Origin: Bacteroidaceae bacterium
GTDB taxonomy: Bacteria; Bacteroidota; Bacteroidia; Bacteroidales; Bacteroidaceae
Length of the DNA stretch: 53,790 nucleotides
Direction: 5' to 3'
Assembly (NCBI GenBank): GCA_017617805.1
Contig: JAFZVN010000090.1
Coordinates: forward strand, 1-53,790
A program made the position numbers and the translations under genes. Below the pieces are notes generated by a model. That model was not told where the DNA came from, searched no databases, and was given only the letters and a program-made list of their open reading frames with translations. How positions within the stretch are numbered: position 1 is the stretch's first letter; each line of letters starts with the position of its first letter. Positions 42,304 through 51,577 of the stretch are shown in pieces.

Positions 42304-42350
42304 AACATATTCAATCAAAACATTACAATAATTAATAACTAATATACATA

Positions 42351-42995
42351 ATGGCTTTTTTAGATATTTTCAAGAAGAAGAAGGAAGAGAACGTAGGGGG
42401 AATGGAAGACTTCATGACACTGATTCGTGTCTACTTCCAAAGTGTGTTGGCGGCCAACCTGGGTATTTCAAACCTGTCTGCCCTCCCTGACTTGCTCACC
42501 TTCAAACGCACGTTGCACGTAGCAACTGTCAACAACAAGCTTGGCATTGGAGAAAAAAAGGCTTGTGCCAAAATGTTACAAGACTTGTATGGCATCAGTG
42601 AGGGTTTCTTCAAAGAGATTGACGCAAGCATCAAGAAAGGATGCCGCACTCAAAATGACGTGGGTCGTTACCTCTACCTCTTCCAGGGATTCACCCAAGA
42701 CACGATGATGCTGATGGGAAATTTGTTAAAATGGAAATTCCGCATTCCTGGATTCATGAAGAAAATGGTAAAGAAACTGACAGACAGCACTGTACATGAT
42801 ATCCTGACAAAAGACACTTGGGATGATGACAGTGTGAGGAAGTCCGTCTTCTCCGTAAGGAAATACCAGCAAATGTTGGGATTCAGTGAAGCTTGGATTC
42901 AAGAATACGTCTATAACCTCATCACGCTGGCAAAGAAAGAACCAAATCCATCCCAGGAAGAGGTAGCCAAAGCGGAGGCAAAAATGAAAAAGTAA
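42351..42995 (+). CDS. Conserved hypothetical protein, 214 aa
   Basis: No signal peptide or membrane helix. Basic, helix-rich: MAFLDIFKKKKEENVGGMED at the start, FKRTLHVATVNNKLGIGEKK, then WKFRIPGFMKKMVKKLTD. The reading frame is robust and codon use is like that of its neighbours. It lies 47 bp after the sugar transferase gene and is followed by a hairpin with a T-rich arm. I do not recognise a family or function; it may be a soluble regulator, but nothing in the sequence shows this. Confidence 0.65.
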   Translation: MAFLDIFKKKKEENVGGMEDFMTLIRVYFQSVLAANLGISNLSALPDLLTFKRTLHVATVNNKLGIGEKKACAKMLQDLYGISEGFFKEIDASIKKGCRTQNDVGRYLYLFQGFTQDTMMLMGNLLKWKFRIPGFMKKMVKKLTDSTVHDILTKDTWDDDSVRKSVFSVRKYQQMLGFSEAWIQEYVYNLITLAKKEPNPSQEEVAKAEAKMKK

Positions 42996-43005
42996 CACTT
43001 AAAAA

Positions 43006-43048
43006 GTTAAGAAAGAAGCCAAAAAGGCTTTTCTTCTCAACTTTTTCA
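43006..43048 (+). terminator. Probable terminator after the hypothetical gene
   Basis: GAAAGAAGCC, loop AAAAA, GGCTTTTCTTC, then an AACTTTTTC tail. The stem contains G-T pairs. It separates this gene from the ZapB-like gene promoter. Confidence 0.5.
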
Positions 43049-43116
43049 TCAGCAAAACAAAAAAAAGCAAGCAAAAGGTTGGTTAAATCCATCCAAATGC
43101 ATAATTTTGCATAAAA

Positions 43117-43147
43117 TTGTTGTAAACCCGTGTTTAACGTACACTTG
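43117..43147 (+). promoter_or_regulatory. Promoter of the zapB-like/zapA pair, next to the start codon
   Basis: TTG (43117-43119), a 20-bp spacer and TACACTTG (43140-43147; one mismatch to TAnnTTTG). The ATG at 43153 is 5 bp downstream, so the transcript may be leaderless. Confidence 0.55.
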
Positions 43148-43152
43148 CATCT

Positions 43153-43476
43153 ATGACCTCAGAAGATAGACAGTCCGTGAAGCAGTTTGAAGCGAAAGTA
43201 CGCCAACTCATCGCTCAATTCCGTGTGCTTAAACGAGAAAATGCCGACCTCTATGCAGAATTGGAAGGCAAGGAGGAAGAAATCAAGACGCTCAAGGCTG
43301 ATCTGGCTCAGAGCAAGAATGATTACAACAATCTGAAATTGGCCAAAATGATTGAAGTCAGCGATGCCGATGTCAAGGAATCAAAGATGAAGATCACACG
43401 ATTAGTTCGAGAAATCAACAAATGTATCAACATGCTATCCTCCGACACAGCTGTGGACGGAAGCGATACTGACTGA
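43153..43476 (+). CDS. ZapB-like coiled-coil protein
   Basis: 107 residues dominated by one long coiled coil (SVKQFEAKVRQLIAQFRVLK through about residue 60, then a second helix to the end). No membrane or signal segment. It sits 19 bp in front of zapA, where a small coiled-coil gene is common in Bacteroidetes. A role in Z-ring or division assembly is therefore likely, but homology to enterobacterial ZapB is not demonstrable from sequence alone. Confidence 0.75.
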   Translation: MTSEDRQSVKQFEAKVRQLIAQFRVLKRENADLYAELEGKEEEIKTLKADLAQSKNDYNNLKLAKMIEVSDADVKESKMKITRLVREINKCINMLSSDTAVDGSDTD

Positions 43477-43495
43477 TAAACATTAGTACATTGCG

Positions 43496-43783
43496 ATGGC
43501 AAACAAGCTTAACATCAACGTAACGATTGAAGGTATCCAGATTCCCCTTCAGGTTTCATCGCCTGAAGAAGAGAAGATGTACCGAGATGCTGCCTCAAAT
43601 ATCCAGCGTCTCGTTCAACGACTACGCGATGCATACCCCCAGCTTTCCAACGACAAGTACTACTATGTGATGGCTATGCTCAATACCGCCGTCGAAGCTG
43701 TAAAAGCCTCCGACAAGGCAGACACCAAGCCATACATAGAAATGATGCAAGATCTTGAAAAAGAGATGAGTACCATCTCCTAA
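43496..43783 (+). CDS. zapA: Cell division protein ZapA
   Basis: 95 residues. N-terminal beta segment (LNINVTIEGIQIPLQVSSPEEE) with the ZapA-type EEEKMYRDAASNIQRLVQRL, then a C-terminal helical dimer coil (YYVMAMLNTAVEAVKASDKAD). It binds and bundles FtsZ. Cotranscribed with the preceding coiled-coil gene, and followed after about 136 bp by rny. Confidence 0.9.
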   Translation: MANKLNINVTIEGIQIPLQVSSPEEEKMYRDAASNIQRLVQRLRDAYPQLSNDKYYYVMAMLNTAVEAVKASDKADTKPYIEMMQDLEKEMSTIS

Positions 43784-43919
43784 CGAGAAACAAGCACCAT
43801 CTTCTCACGGATTATTTCACGGCACAATTTCAGGTATTCACATATTTATCCACATGTGAACGACTTGGATTGTGTCTTTTAATTTATATTGTATAACATT
43901 ATTAAAATTAAAAAAGAAA

Positions 43920-45440
43920 ATGGATATTATATTAGCAATTTGCATTGCGGTTGGCTGTCTGATACTGGGCGGAGTGCTTGGATTTATGCTCTTCCGTTAC
44001 ATCATCAAGCAGCGATACAACCAAATCATCAAAGAAGCAGAAATTGAAGCTGAAGCGCTCAAGGAGAAAAAGCAGCTGGAGCTCAAGGAAAAATTTTTGA
44101 ACCGCAAGTCTGAATTGGACAGGGAAGCTAATCAGCGCAACCAAAAAATGCAGAGTTTCGAAAACAAGTTGAAGCAGCGCGAACTGACGCTGAACCAACA
44201 AAGTGAGGAACTGCAGAAGAAATCGAACGAGGTAGAATCACAGCGTATCAACATCGGCAAACAACAAGAGAAGTTGGACACGCTTATCACAGAACAACGT
44301 TCAAAGTTGGAAACCATCTCTGGCCTGACTACTGAAGAAGCCCGTGAGTCGCTGATTGAATCTCTGAAAGACGAGGCAAAGACACAGGCGCAGCAGTATA
44401 TCAATGAAATCATGGACGAGGCAAAGATGACCGCCAATAAAGAGGCAAAGAAAATCATCATCCAGTCCATCCAGCGAGTGGCCAGCGAAACTGCAGTGGA
44501 GAATTCCGTCAGCGTCTTCCACATTGATTCCGATGAAGTAAAGGGACGTGTGATTGGCCGTGAAGGACGTAATATCCGTGCATTAGAAGCAGCCACAGGT
44601 ACTGAGATTGTAGTCGATGACACACCCGAGGCCATCGTAATTAGCGCTTTCGACCCAGTTCGTCGTGAGATTTGCCGTTTGGCACTCCATCAACTGGTAG
44701 CCGACGGACGTATTCACCCTGCACGCATTGAAGAAGTGGTTGCCAAGGTGAAGAAGCAAGTGGAAGAAGAGATTGTTGAGACTGGTAAACGTACTTGCAT
44801 TGACCTCGGTGTGCATGGCCTGCATCCTGAACTCGTACGCATCGTGGGTAAGATGAAATACCGCTCATCCTATGGCCAAAACCTGTTGCAGCACGCACGT
44901 GAAACCGCCAATCTGTGTGCTGTCATGGCAGCAGAATTGGGATTGAACCCCAAGAAGGCACGCCGTGCAGGTCTCTTGCATGACATCGGCAAAGTGCCAG
45001 ATGAGCAGTTAGAGATTCCACACGCTTTATATGGTGCACAAATCGCTGAGAAATACAAGGAGAAGCCAGATATCTGCAACGCCATTGGTGCTCACCACGA
45101 TGAAATGGAGATGACCACCTTGCTGGCTCCTATCGTGCAAGTGTGTGACGCCATTAGCGGTGCGCGTCCAGGTGCACGTCGTGAGATTGTCGAAGCCTAC
45201 CTGAAGCGTCTGAACGATCTTGAGAACTTGGCAGCCAGTTATCCTGGGGTCACAAAGACGTATGCCATTCAAGCCGGTCGCGAATTGCGTGTCATTGTGG
45301 GTGCCGACAAGATTTCCGACAAAGAAATTGATGCACTTAGTGCCGACATCGCCAAGAAGATTCAGGACGAGATGACCTATCCTGGCCAGGTAAAGATTAC
45401 AGTCATTCGAGAGACTCGTGCAGTAGCCTTTGCCAAGTAA
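43920..45440 (+). CDS. rny: Ribonuclease Y
   Basis: 506 residues from the ATG at 43920 ([20 protein letters not shown], an N-terminal membrane anchor); the frame is open from 43872. A long coiled coil follows (about 30-160), then a KH domain ([21 protein letters not shown], about 205-265) and an HD domain with [17 protein letters not shown] and LLHDIGK (about 320-420). It is an endoribonuclease that starts mRNA decay at the membrane. Length is typical. The leader contains the tail of the zapA transcript; no separate promoter is obvious. Confidence 0.95.
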   Translation: MDIILAICIAVGCLILGGVLGFMLFRYIIKQRYNQIIKEAEIEAEALKEKKQLELKEKFLNRKSELDREANQRNQKMQSFENKLKQRELTLNQQSEELQKKSNEVESQRINIGKQQEKLDTLITEQRSKLETISGLTTEEARESLIESLKDEAKTQAQQYINEIMDEAKMTANKEAKKIIIQSIQRVASETAVENSVSVFHIDSDEVKGRVIGREGRNIRALEAATGTEIVVDDTPEAIVISAFDPVRREICRLALHQLVADGRIHPARIEEVVAKVKKQVEEEIVETGKRTCIDLGVHGLHPELVRIVGKMKYRSSYGQNLLQHARETANLCAVMAAELGLNPKKARRAGLLHDIGKVPDEQLEIPHALYGAQIAEKYKEKPDICNAIGAHHDEMEMTTLLAPIVQVCDAISGARPGARREIVEAYLKRLNDLENLAASYPGVTKTYAIQAGRELRVIVGADKISDKEIDALSADIAKKIQDEMTYPGQVKITVIRETRAVAFAK

Positions 45441-45458
45441 GGACATGTATTATCCATC

Positions 45459-46982
45459 ATGAAGCTGGCGATTCTCACATTGCTATTGACCCTTACATTT
45501 AGCACCTTTGCCCAATCCCCCGATTTGGACGAAGGTGTTTCCTATACCATTGAGATGTCCGGAACGCTGTCAGATGGGCAGCATGCACCATTCTGGCTTA
45601 CGTCAAATCGGTATGGACTCTCCTCCATTGAAAAGAACTCTGGCTATCTACGAGGAATCGTATTCCGAAGCGCAGATGCAGATTCTACACGCCATTGGGA
45701 TGTGGGGTATTGTGCAGACCTCTACATATCTCATAACCACACAAGAGATTTGTTTATTCAACAGTTGTATGCTGACATCAGGTGGAAACGGGGAGTACTG
45801 ACTATTGGTCAGAAGCAGCAACCCATGGAACTGAAAAACAATGAACTAAGTAGCGGTTCCCAAACCTATGGCATCAATGCACACCCCTTTCCTCAACTGA
45901 GGCTTGCCTTACCTGATTACTGGGAGATACCCTATACCCACGGATGGGTCGCTTTCAAAGGCCATATCTCATGGGGCTTTCAATCAGACAACATGTTTCA
46001 GCAAAGCTTCACCAGACGCATGACCCCTTATGACCAAAATGTGCTGATGCTTACGAGAGCGGGATATGTGCGAATTGGCAAACAACAAAAGCCCTTCAAC
46101 GCTGAGTTGGGACTTGAACTTGCATCACAATATGGTAGTTCACATTTCGAACGTACCGAGAATGGTCTGGAGAAATTCCGAAATGCACGTAATCTCACCT
46201 CCTTGTGGCATGCATTGATTGGTGGAGGTTCTGATGGCTACGATGGAGCTATCAAGAATAACGAAGGCAACATGTTGGGAAGTTGGGTACTCAGACTCAA
46301 TTACGACACCAAGTCTGTACGCTACGGACTCTATGCCGACCACTTCTTCGAAGACCACTCGGCCTTGTTTCATATCAACTACGATGGCTATGCCTATGAA
46401 AATGGTCAGATGGTGAAGAAGAAAAACCGCTGGCTGCTCTACCCGCTCAAAGACATTATGCTGGGGGCAGACGTGCATCTAAAGCATTTCCGATGGCTAA
46501 GCGATGCCGTGGTAGAATACCTTTACACCCGCTATCAAAGTGGTCCTGTTTACAGCGATCGCAACCCTTATGTCACAACCCAAGTTGCCGGTGTGGACAA
46601 CTACTACAACAATCGTTTTGAACCCGGCTGGCAACATTGGGGACAGACATTGGGCAATCCCCTCTATCTGTCTCCCATCTATAATACCGACCACAGATTG
46701 GCTTTTCAGAGTAACCGCTTTACCGCTTGGCACATAGGAATTGCAGGACAGCCCACTGATAATCTCCACTATCGATTACGTGCCACGTGGGAGGAATCCC
46801 TTGGTACCTACGACCTTCCTTACACCAATCCCAAGCGCACTTTCAGCATAGGAATTGAAGCAAATTATCGATGCGATGCCCTATACAAAGGATTCAATAT
46901 TGGCGCAGCTTTCGGTCTCGATCGTGGTGAACTTGTGGGCGACAACACGGGTGGTTCCATCACTTTCAAATTCGAATTGTAA
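45459..46982 (+). CDS. Wzi-like capsule assembly outer-membrane protein
   Basis: 507 residues with a signal peptide (MKLAILTLLLTLTFSTFAQ). The body is a beta-barrel-type sequence with alternating aromatic strands, and contains the Wzi-like opening YTIEMSGTLSDGQHAPFWLTSNRYG. It ends with Phe-Glu-Leu, a typical outer-membrane insertion end. Wzi proteins hold capsule at the cell surface. It begins 18 bp after rny and is followed after 22 bp by a lipoprotein gene; the polysaccharide transferase downstream fits a capsule function. Confidence 0.88.
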   Translation: MKLAILTLLLTLTFSTFAQSPDLDEGVSYTIEMSGTLSDGQHAPFWLTSNRYGLSSIEKNSGYLRGIVFRSADADSTRHWDVGYCADLYISHNHTRDLFIQQLYADIRWKRGVLTIGQKQQPMELKNNELSSGSQTYGINAHPFPQLRLALPDYWEIPYTHGWVAFKGHISWGFQSDNMFQQSFTRRMTPYDQNVLMLTRAGYVRIGKQQKPFNAELGLELASQYGSSHFERTENGLEKFRNARNLTSLWHALIGGGSDGYDGAIKNNEGNMLGSWVLRLNYDTKSVRYGLYADHFFEDHSALFHINYDGYAYENGQMVKKKNRWLLYPLKDIMLGADVHLKHFRWLSDAVVEYLYTRYQSGPVYSDRNPYVTTQVAGVDNYYNNRFEPGWQHWGQTLGNPLYLSPIYNTDHRLAFQSNRFTAWHIGIAGQPTDNLHYRLRATWEESLGTYDLPYTNPKRTFSIGIEANYRCDALYKGFNIGAAFGLDRGELVGDNTGGSITFKFEL

Positions 46983-47004
46983 CAACCCCAAAATAAAAGA
47001 AATC

Positions 47005-47457
47005 ATGTCATCTCACATCTCTCATATCTCATCTCTCTTATCATTCGTCCTGTCAAGCATTCTCCTCATATCCTGCGAGCTGGAAGTGTTAGACAACGGC
47101 AGAATGGATGGTAATTGGCAATTGCGCCAAATCGACACTTTGGCTACGGAGGGCATTTGCGACATGACTGACAGTCTCATCTATTGGGGTGTTCAAGACG
47201 AGCTATTGCAAGTGCGCGACATCGACAACAGCAATCAGCGAATCTTTTTCCGATATCATCTGGACGCAGATTCCCTAACCATCCACAGCCCTTATTGGGC
47301 AGTCACCAAAAATGAACTTATCCCCGTGGAAGATGTCGAAACCCTTCTGCCATTAGGCATTACAGACACCATAGAAAAATTCCATATCAATCAACTGAAC
47401 GGTGGAACAATGATACTGAAAAATAAGTTTTTTCGGCTTCATTTTCTAAAATATTAA
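47005..47457 (+). CDS. Lipoprotein, lipocalin-like (DUF4847-like), with a heptad-repeat 5' end
   Basis: 150 residues from the ATG at 47005. MSSHISHISSLLSFVLSSIL is followed by LISC, a proper lipobox, then a small beta-barrel-type domain starting GNWQLRQIDTLATEG. The first 11 codons are formed by a heptanucleotide array (CATCTCA, CATCTCT, CATATCT, CATCTCT at 47009-47036). Gain or loss of one unit would shift the frame, so expression could switch on and off. The family assignment is tentative. It lies between the Wzi-like gene and a WecA-like transferase gene. Confidence 0.7.
   Translation: MSSHISHISSLLSFVLSSILLISCELEVLDNGRMDGNWQLRQIDTLATEGICDMTDSLIYWGVQDELLQVRDIDNSNQRIFFRYHLDADSLTIHSPYWAVTKNELIPVEDVETLLPLGITDTIEKFHINQLNGGTMILKNKFFRLHFLKY
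47009..47036 (+). repeat. Heptanucleotide array inside the start of the lipoprotein gene
   Basis: Four units CATCTCA, CATCTCT, CATATCT, CATCTCT in tandem. Since 7 is not a multiple of 3, unit-number change alters the reading frame of the signal peptide. Confidence 0.75.
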
Positions 47458-47524
47458 AATAATTAGGTTCTTTCACAATAAATAACACTTTTTTACGTTT
47501 ATAGAGATACAAGACACCTCATTT

Positions 47525-48613
47525 ATGACAATCATCGACACATATATCATCATCGCGTTTGCCATCAGTCTCGTTTTCTCTCTGGTGTGTACACCATTGG
47601 TCGTAAAGCAGTGTAACACACGTGGAATCTTCGACTTACCAAATGCGCGTAAGATGCATAAGAATGCCATTCCAAGGTTAGGGGGTACACTCTTCATGCC
47701 ATCTTTAAGCCTCGGGGTCGCCATCACATTGCTCATAATGTATCAAGGCATCAACCCCAACTTCGAAATTGGCATTTCCAACATCATGATGGTCATAGGT
47801 GCAGTGTTGATTTATATGATTGGTATTTTTGATGATCTGAAAGGGATGAAAGCAACACATAAATTTATTATCCAAACTATTGCAGCCCTACTCTTTCCCC
47901 TGTGTAATCTGATGATAGACAATTTGCATGGCTTATTCGGCATCCACGAAATACCTCTTCTGATCAGTTATCCCATCACCGTATTTGTTATCCTACTCAT
48001 TGTCAATGCGATGAATCTCATTGACGGTATTGATGGATTAGCTTCAGGATTGGCTTTCCTCATCCTCGGTTCCTTTGCCTACCTCTATTACCAAATTAAC
48101 GCCTATCTGTTTTCACTCATCAGCATCAGCCTCGCAGGTGCCACGCTTGCCTTTTTCTTCTTCAACGTCTATGGGAAAGTGGGCAGCCTAAAAACGTTTA
48201 TGGGTGATTCAGGAAGCTTATTCCTTGGCTATGTAATAGCTTATCTTGCCATCAAATATCAGATGGCGAATGAACCCAATGGATTTCATTACCGAGAAGA
48301 ATCTCTGCTCATATCCTTCACACTCGTTTTTCTTCCCTGCATTGACGTGGTTCGTGTAGCCATTCAAAGGAAGTTGAGAGGGAAAAGCATGTTTGAGGCC
48401 GACAAAACGCATATCCACCATTGTATCATGAAGATTGGACTCGACATGCACCAAACACTGGCTGTCATTATCACCATGTTTATTGCCATCGCCCTCATCA
48501 ACTATGGACTTTACGTCGGAGGCCTCCAAATGGGCTATATCATGGGGATTGACATCGCCATCTACAGCGTATTCATTTGGGTAGTGAGCAAGTTGCAGGT
48601 ATCCACTACATAA
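47525..48613 (+). CDS. WecA/MraY-type undecaprenyl-phosphate sugar-1-phosphate transferase
   Basis: 362 residues with about ten membrane helices. Family motifs: NARKMHKNAIPRLGGTLFMP at the cytoplasmic N-terminal region, GIFDDLKGMKATHKF (DD motif for Mg), NAMNLIDGIDGLASGLA, FMGDSGSLFLGYVIAYLA, and the C-terminal DKTHIHH. It transfers GlcNAc-1-P or a similar phosphosugar from UDP-sugar to the lipid carrier to start O-antigen or wall polymer synthesis. This is the second initiating transferase in the window, next to glycosyltransferase genes. Confidence 0.92.
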   Translation: MTIIDTYIIIAFAISLVFSLVCTPLVVKQCNTRGIFDLPNARKMHKNAIPRLGGTLFMPSLSLGVAITLLIMYQGINPNFEIGISNIMMVIGAVLIYMIGIFDDLKGMKATHKFIIQTIAALLFPLCNLMIDNLHGLFGIHEIPLLISYPITVFVILLIVNAMNLIDGIDGLASGLAFLILGSFAYLYYQINAYLFSLISISLAGATLAFFFFNVYGKVGSLKTFMGDSGSLFLGYVIAYLAIKYQMANEPNGFHYREESLLISFTLVFLPCIDVVRVAIQRKLRGKSMFEADKTHIHHCIMKIGLDMHQTLAVIITMFIAIALINYGLYVGGLQMGYIMGIDIAIYSVFIWVVSKLQVSTT

Positions 48614-48630
48614 AAAACAATCCTTATGTT

Positions 48631-49452
48631 ATGGACACTCACCTGACAAATACACTTGTTTCTGTTATCATGCCAACATATAACGCAGCACATTGGGTGG
48701 CAGAAAGCATAGAAAGTGTATTGAATCAAACATATAAAAACCTTGAGCTTATTATCACCGATGATTGTTCAACAGACAATACACGTAACATTCTCAAAGG
48801 CTTTGAAAAGAAAGACCCGAGGGTAAAAGTCATCTATGCAACAGAGAATTTGGGTGCAGGGCACACACGCAACAAATGCATCGAACAAGCTCAAGGCAGA
48901 TTCATTGCTTTTTGCGATAGCGATGACCGTTGGATGCCATCCAAATTGGAAAAGCAACTGGCTTTCATGAAAGAGAAAGACTGCTGCATGGTGTATGCCT
49001 CTTACATCACTTGTGATGAACAAGGACGCAACACAGGTGTCATCATTGCCCCAAAACGCCAAAGTCTTTTCCAAACCAAATGCGATGACAAGATAGGATT
49101 CCTCACCTGCATCTACGATACAGAAAAAACAGAAGGGAAAATGTTCATGCCTGTGCAACGAAAACGTCAGGACTATGCTTACGTGCTCCAAATCCTACAA
49201 AAATGCCAATATGCCTACGGAATCAAAGAACCGCTTGCTTACTATCGTCTCCACCCTGAAAGCATTTCTGCCAATAAATTGTCACTTGTAAAATACGAGA
49301 TGCTCACATGGAGAGTCGTTTTCGGAGATAGCAAACTCCAAGCATTACTTTTCTTCATTTTCTGTTTCCTGCCCTCCTATGCCTGGAAAAAGTTGCACAC
49401 CATCATCATCAACCAACATAAAGACAAATATCTCAACAACATCACAGCATGA
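48631..49452 (+). CDS. Family 2 glycosyltransferase
   Basis: 273 residues from the ATG at 48631 (MDTHLTNTLVSVIMPTYNAA). The GT-A fold motifs VSVIMPTYNAAHWVAESIES, ITDDCSTDNT and FCDSDDRWMPSKLEKQ (DxD-like) are clear. A C-terminal hydrophobic stretch near ALLFFIFCFLPSYAW may associate with the membrane. The donor and acceptor sugars cannot be predicted. Overlaps the lyase gene by 4 bp, in the same operon as the WecA-like gene. Confidence 0.92.
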   Translation: MDTHLTNTLVSVIMPTYNAAHWVAESIESVLNQTYKNLELIITDDCSTDNTRNILKGFEKKDPRVKVIYATENLGAGHTRNKCIEQAQGRFIAFCDSDDRWMPSKLEKQLAFMKEKDCCMVYASYITCDEQGRNTGVIIAPKRQSLFQTKCDDKIGFLTCIYDTEKTEGKMFMPVQRKRQDYAYVLQILQKCQYAYGIKEPLAYYRLHPESISANKLSLVKYEMLTWRVVFGDSKLQALLFFIFCFLPSYAWKKLHTIIINQHKDKYLNNITA

Positions 49453-50504
49453 GGAACTTTGCCAGGATTATCACCCTACAGCTCGCATTGATCATACCGC
49501 TCATGATGTATGCCGATGACCAATCCATCATCAATGCCGCGAACAAGGTCCTTCAGACAGAACCCGTGGCCGTTACCGATAAAACATTTTCTGTTTCTGG
49601 CAATCCCCACAATTTTGAAAGCCTCAGCATCTATTGGTGGCCCAATCCCCAAAATCCTGCAGGCCCATACATAGCCAAAGACGGGCAGGCAAATCCAGAG
49701 CACAAACAGTACGATCTGCCACGCCTGCTAAAAATGGTGGATAATCTACAGAAAGTTGGCAAAGCCTATATCATCACCAAAGATTCCAGATATTACGACT
49801 TCTTTTGTAAGCAGTTAGATGTGTGGTTCATCAATGAAGAGACCAAAATGCTTCCCAATTTCAATTATTGCCAATTCATACCAGGTAGGAACAATGGAAA
49901 AGGCAATCCACAGGGTATGATTGATTCGTACAATTTCAATTCCATCATTGAGAACGTCAACAAGGTGAATGCAATCCAACCCATTGGAAACAAAAGGATG
50001 AAGTCCTTGAAAAAATGGATGAAGAGTTTTGCGAATTGGATGGAGAACAGCGACAACGGGAAGGTGGCAAGCCAATACAAAAATAACCAAGGGATAGCAT
50101 ACGACACGACCCTATTCAACATCTACCGATTTGCAGAGAACAACAAAAAGTGCAGCCAATTGATACTAAGCTGTTGTAACAGAATCAAACAACAGATAGA
50201 CAATGAAGGCAAGCAACCTGAAGAGATCAAAAGGACACGAGCATATTTCTATTCCATTTGGAATCTACAACATATCGTCGAGTTCCTAACATACGCCAAC
50301 GACGCTTCTTTTAAAATTGACAACGAGACGAAGCGGAAAGTCTGCAAGTCCATCCAATACTTAGAGCAATTTATCGGTCACAAAGAGAAGTTCCCTTACA
50401 AGGACATTAGTACCGACTGGGGCGAAAACGAACGGCTCTTGTCAAACATCCGCACACAAGCATACAATTTAGAGGTCTGTTCTCCAATAGACTCCCAAGA
50501 ATAA
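49449..50504 (+). CDS. Alginate-lyase-family protein, C-terminus probably truncated
   Basis: 351 residues. A signal peptide (MRNFARIITLQLALIIPLMMYA) precedes an alpha/alpha-toroid type domain: FESLSIYWWPNPQNPAGPYI, QGIAYDTTLFNIYRFAENNK and KRTRAYFYSIWNLQHIVEFL are typical. Such enzymes cleave acidic polysaccharides in the periplasm; here it may trim its own polymer. The last about 15 residues are antisense to the C-terminus of the convergent glycosyltransferase. The family normally continues further beyond the WGENERLLSNI region, so I infer that the 3' end was replaced. The genes overlap by 109 bp. Confidence 0.78.
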   Translation: MRNFARIITLQLALIIPLMMYADDQSIINAANKVLQTEPVAVTDKTFSVSGNPHNFESLSIYWWPNPQNPAGPYIAKDGQANPEHKQYDLPRLLKMVDNLQKVGKAYIITKDSRYYDFFCKQLDVWFINEETKMLPNFNYCQFIPGRNNGKGNPQGMIDSYNFNSIIENVNKVNAIQPIGNKRMKSLKKWMKSFANWMENSDNGKVASQYKNNQGIAYDTTLFNIYRFAENNKKCSQLILSCCNRIKQQIDNEGKQPEEIKRTRAYFYSIWNLQHIVEFLTYANDASFKIDNETKRKVCKSIQYLEQFIGHKEKFPYKDISTDWGENERLLSNIRTQAYNLEVCSPIDSQE

Positions 50505-51577
50505 ATCTGCTTGATGCGTTCAAACTCTTCCGACGCTTGGCGAACGTGGTCAATCTCTCCTTTGTTTTGCACCAATCGAAGTAAGGTTCTTTGAAGTTTT
50601 TCGGCTGTAGGCTCTCCTATGTCCCAACCCACATGAGCATACTGCAAAGGTTCTGTCAGTCCACCGACATCCGATACAAGAACAGGAATTCCTCTGCTCA
50701 GAGCTGTAAACAAAACACCGCTTTGAGAGGCTTTCTTATATGGGAGCAATACTACAGACGACAGCTGTAGATAAGCATCAAAGTCCACATCTGAAATCAT
50801 TTCATCAAGTACAAACGCATTGCCACACCCCTCTAAAGGAGAAAAGTCAATATCCTTATTTCGACCCACAAAGAGAAGGTGTAATTGAGGATTCTCCTTC
50901 AACTCAATCGTCTCATTCCATACCTTCACAACGAGGTCTATCCCTTTGTATGTATTTTGTAAGCCAAGACAAGAGAACACGATATCACCCTGCTTGATAC
51001 CGAGAGTCTGGCTGAGCACCTCACACCTTTCAAGAACATCGACCTGATTTACACCATTCTCAAGGATACCATGATGGATCACTTTTATCTTATCAGCCTC
51101 AACACCTATATCAGAAACCATCTCTCGCTTTGTCCTTTCACTATGTACAATAATGGAATCCGCCATTTGATAATACTTGGCATACCTCTTCTTGTCCTGA
51201 GGCTTCGGATCATTATGTGGAAGCACATTATGTGCCGTAAATACCAACTGGATGCCCATTCGATTCAACAACCGCTCAAAAGCGTAATCAATTTGCCACA
51301 GACGCAACCACTGCACATGCACGACATCAGGCCGCTCTTTCATGACATCAAGCAGAATTCTAAACATACTCACAAAATAGCTCAACGCTTTCTGCCATAC
51401 ATGCTTCTTCGTACTATAGCAAAATACCAGTTTCTGCTTCACCCCTCTAATCGGTTCACATTGATAGAGCTGGTTGCCATAATACACAATCTCATGTCCA
51501 CGGACATGGGTCAGCAAGTGATAGTCATACACGCTCAAGTTGTTGTATGATTGAGGATCTATATAGAAGACTTTCAT
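50396..51577 (-). CDS. Family 1/4-type (GT-B) glycosyltransferase
   Basis: 393 residues. N-terminal Rossmann lobe with PDVVHVQWLRLWQIDYAFE and FTAHNVLPHNDPKPQDK; C-terminal lobe with KVIHHGILENG, SCLGLQNTYKGIDL, LLPYKKASQSGVLFTALSRG (E/EX7E-type region) and the family ending YSWESIGEQTSKLYACV. The last about 17 residues (after YACV) lie in a region antisense to the lyase gene and look like an added tail. It overlaps the next gene upstream by 4 bp. Role: sugar transfer in the surface polysaccharide locus. Confidence 0.88.
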   Translation of the reverse strand: MKVFYIDPQSYNNLSVYDYHLLTHVRGHEIVYYGNQLYQCEPIRGVKQKLVFCYSTKKHVWQKALSYFVSMFRILLDVMKERPDVVHVQWLRLWQIDYAFERLLNRMGIQLVFTAHNVLPHNDPKPQDKKRYAKYYQMADSIIVHSERTKREMVSDIGVEADKIKVIHHGILENGVNQVDVLERCEVLSQTLGIKQGDIVFSCLGLQNTYKGIDLVVKVWNETIELKENPQLHLLFVGRNKDIDFSPLEGCGNAFVLDEMISDVDFDAYLQLSSVVLLPYKKASQSGVLFTALSRGIPVLVSDVGGLTEPLQYAHVGWDIGEPTAEKLQRTLLRLVQNKGEIDHVRQASEEFERIKQIYSWESIGEQTSKLYACVRMFDKSRSFSPQSVLMSL

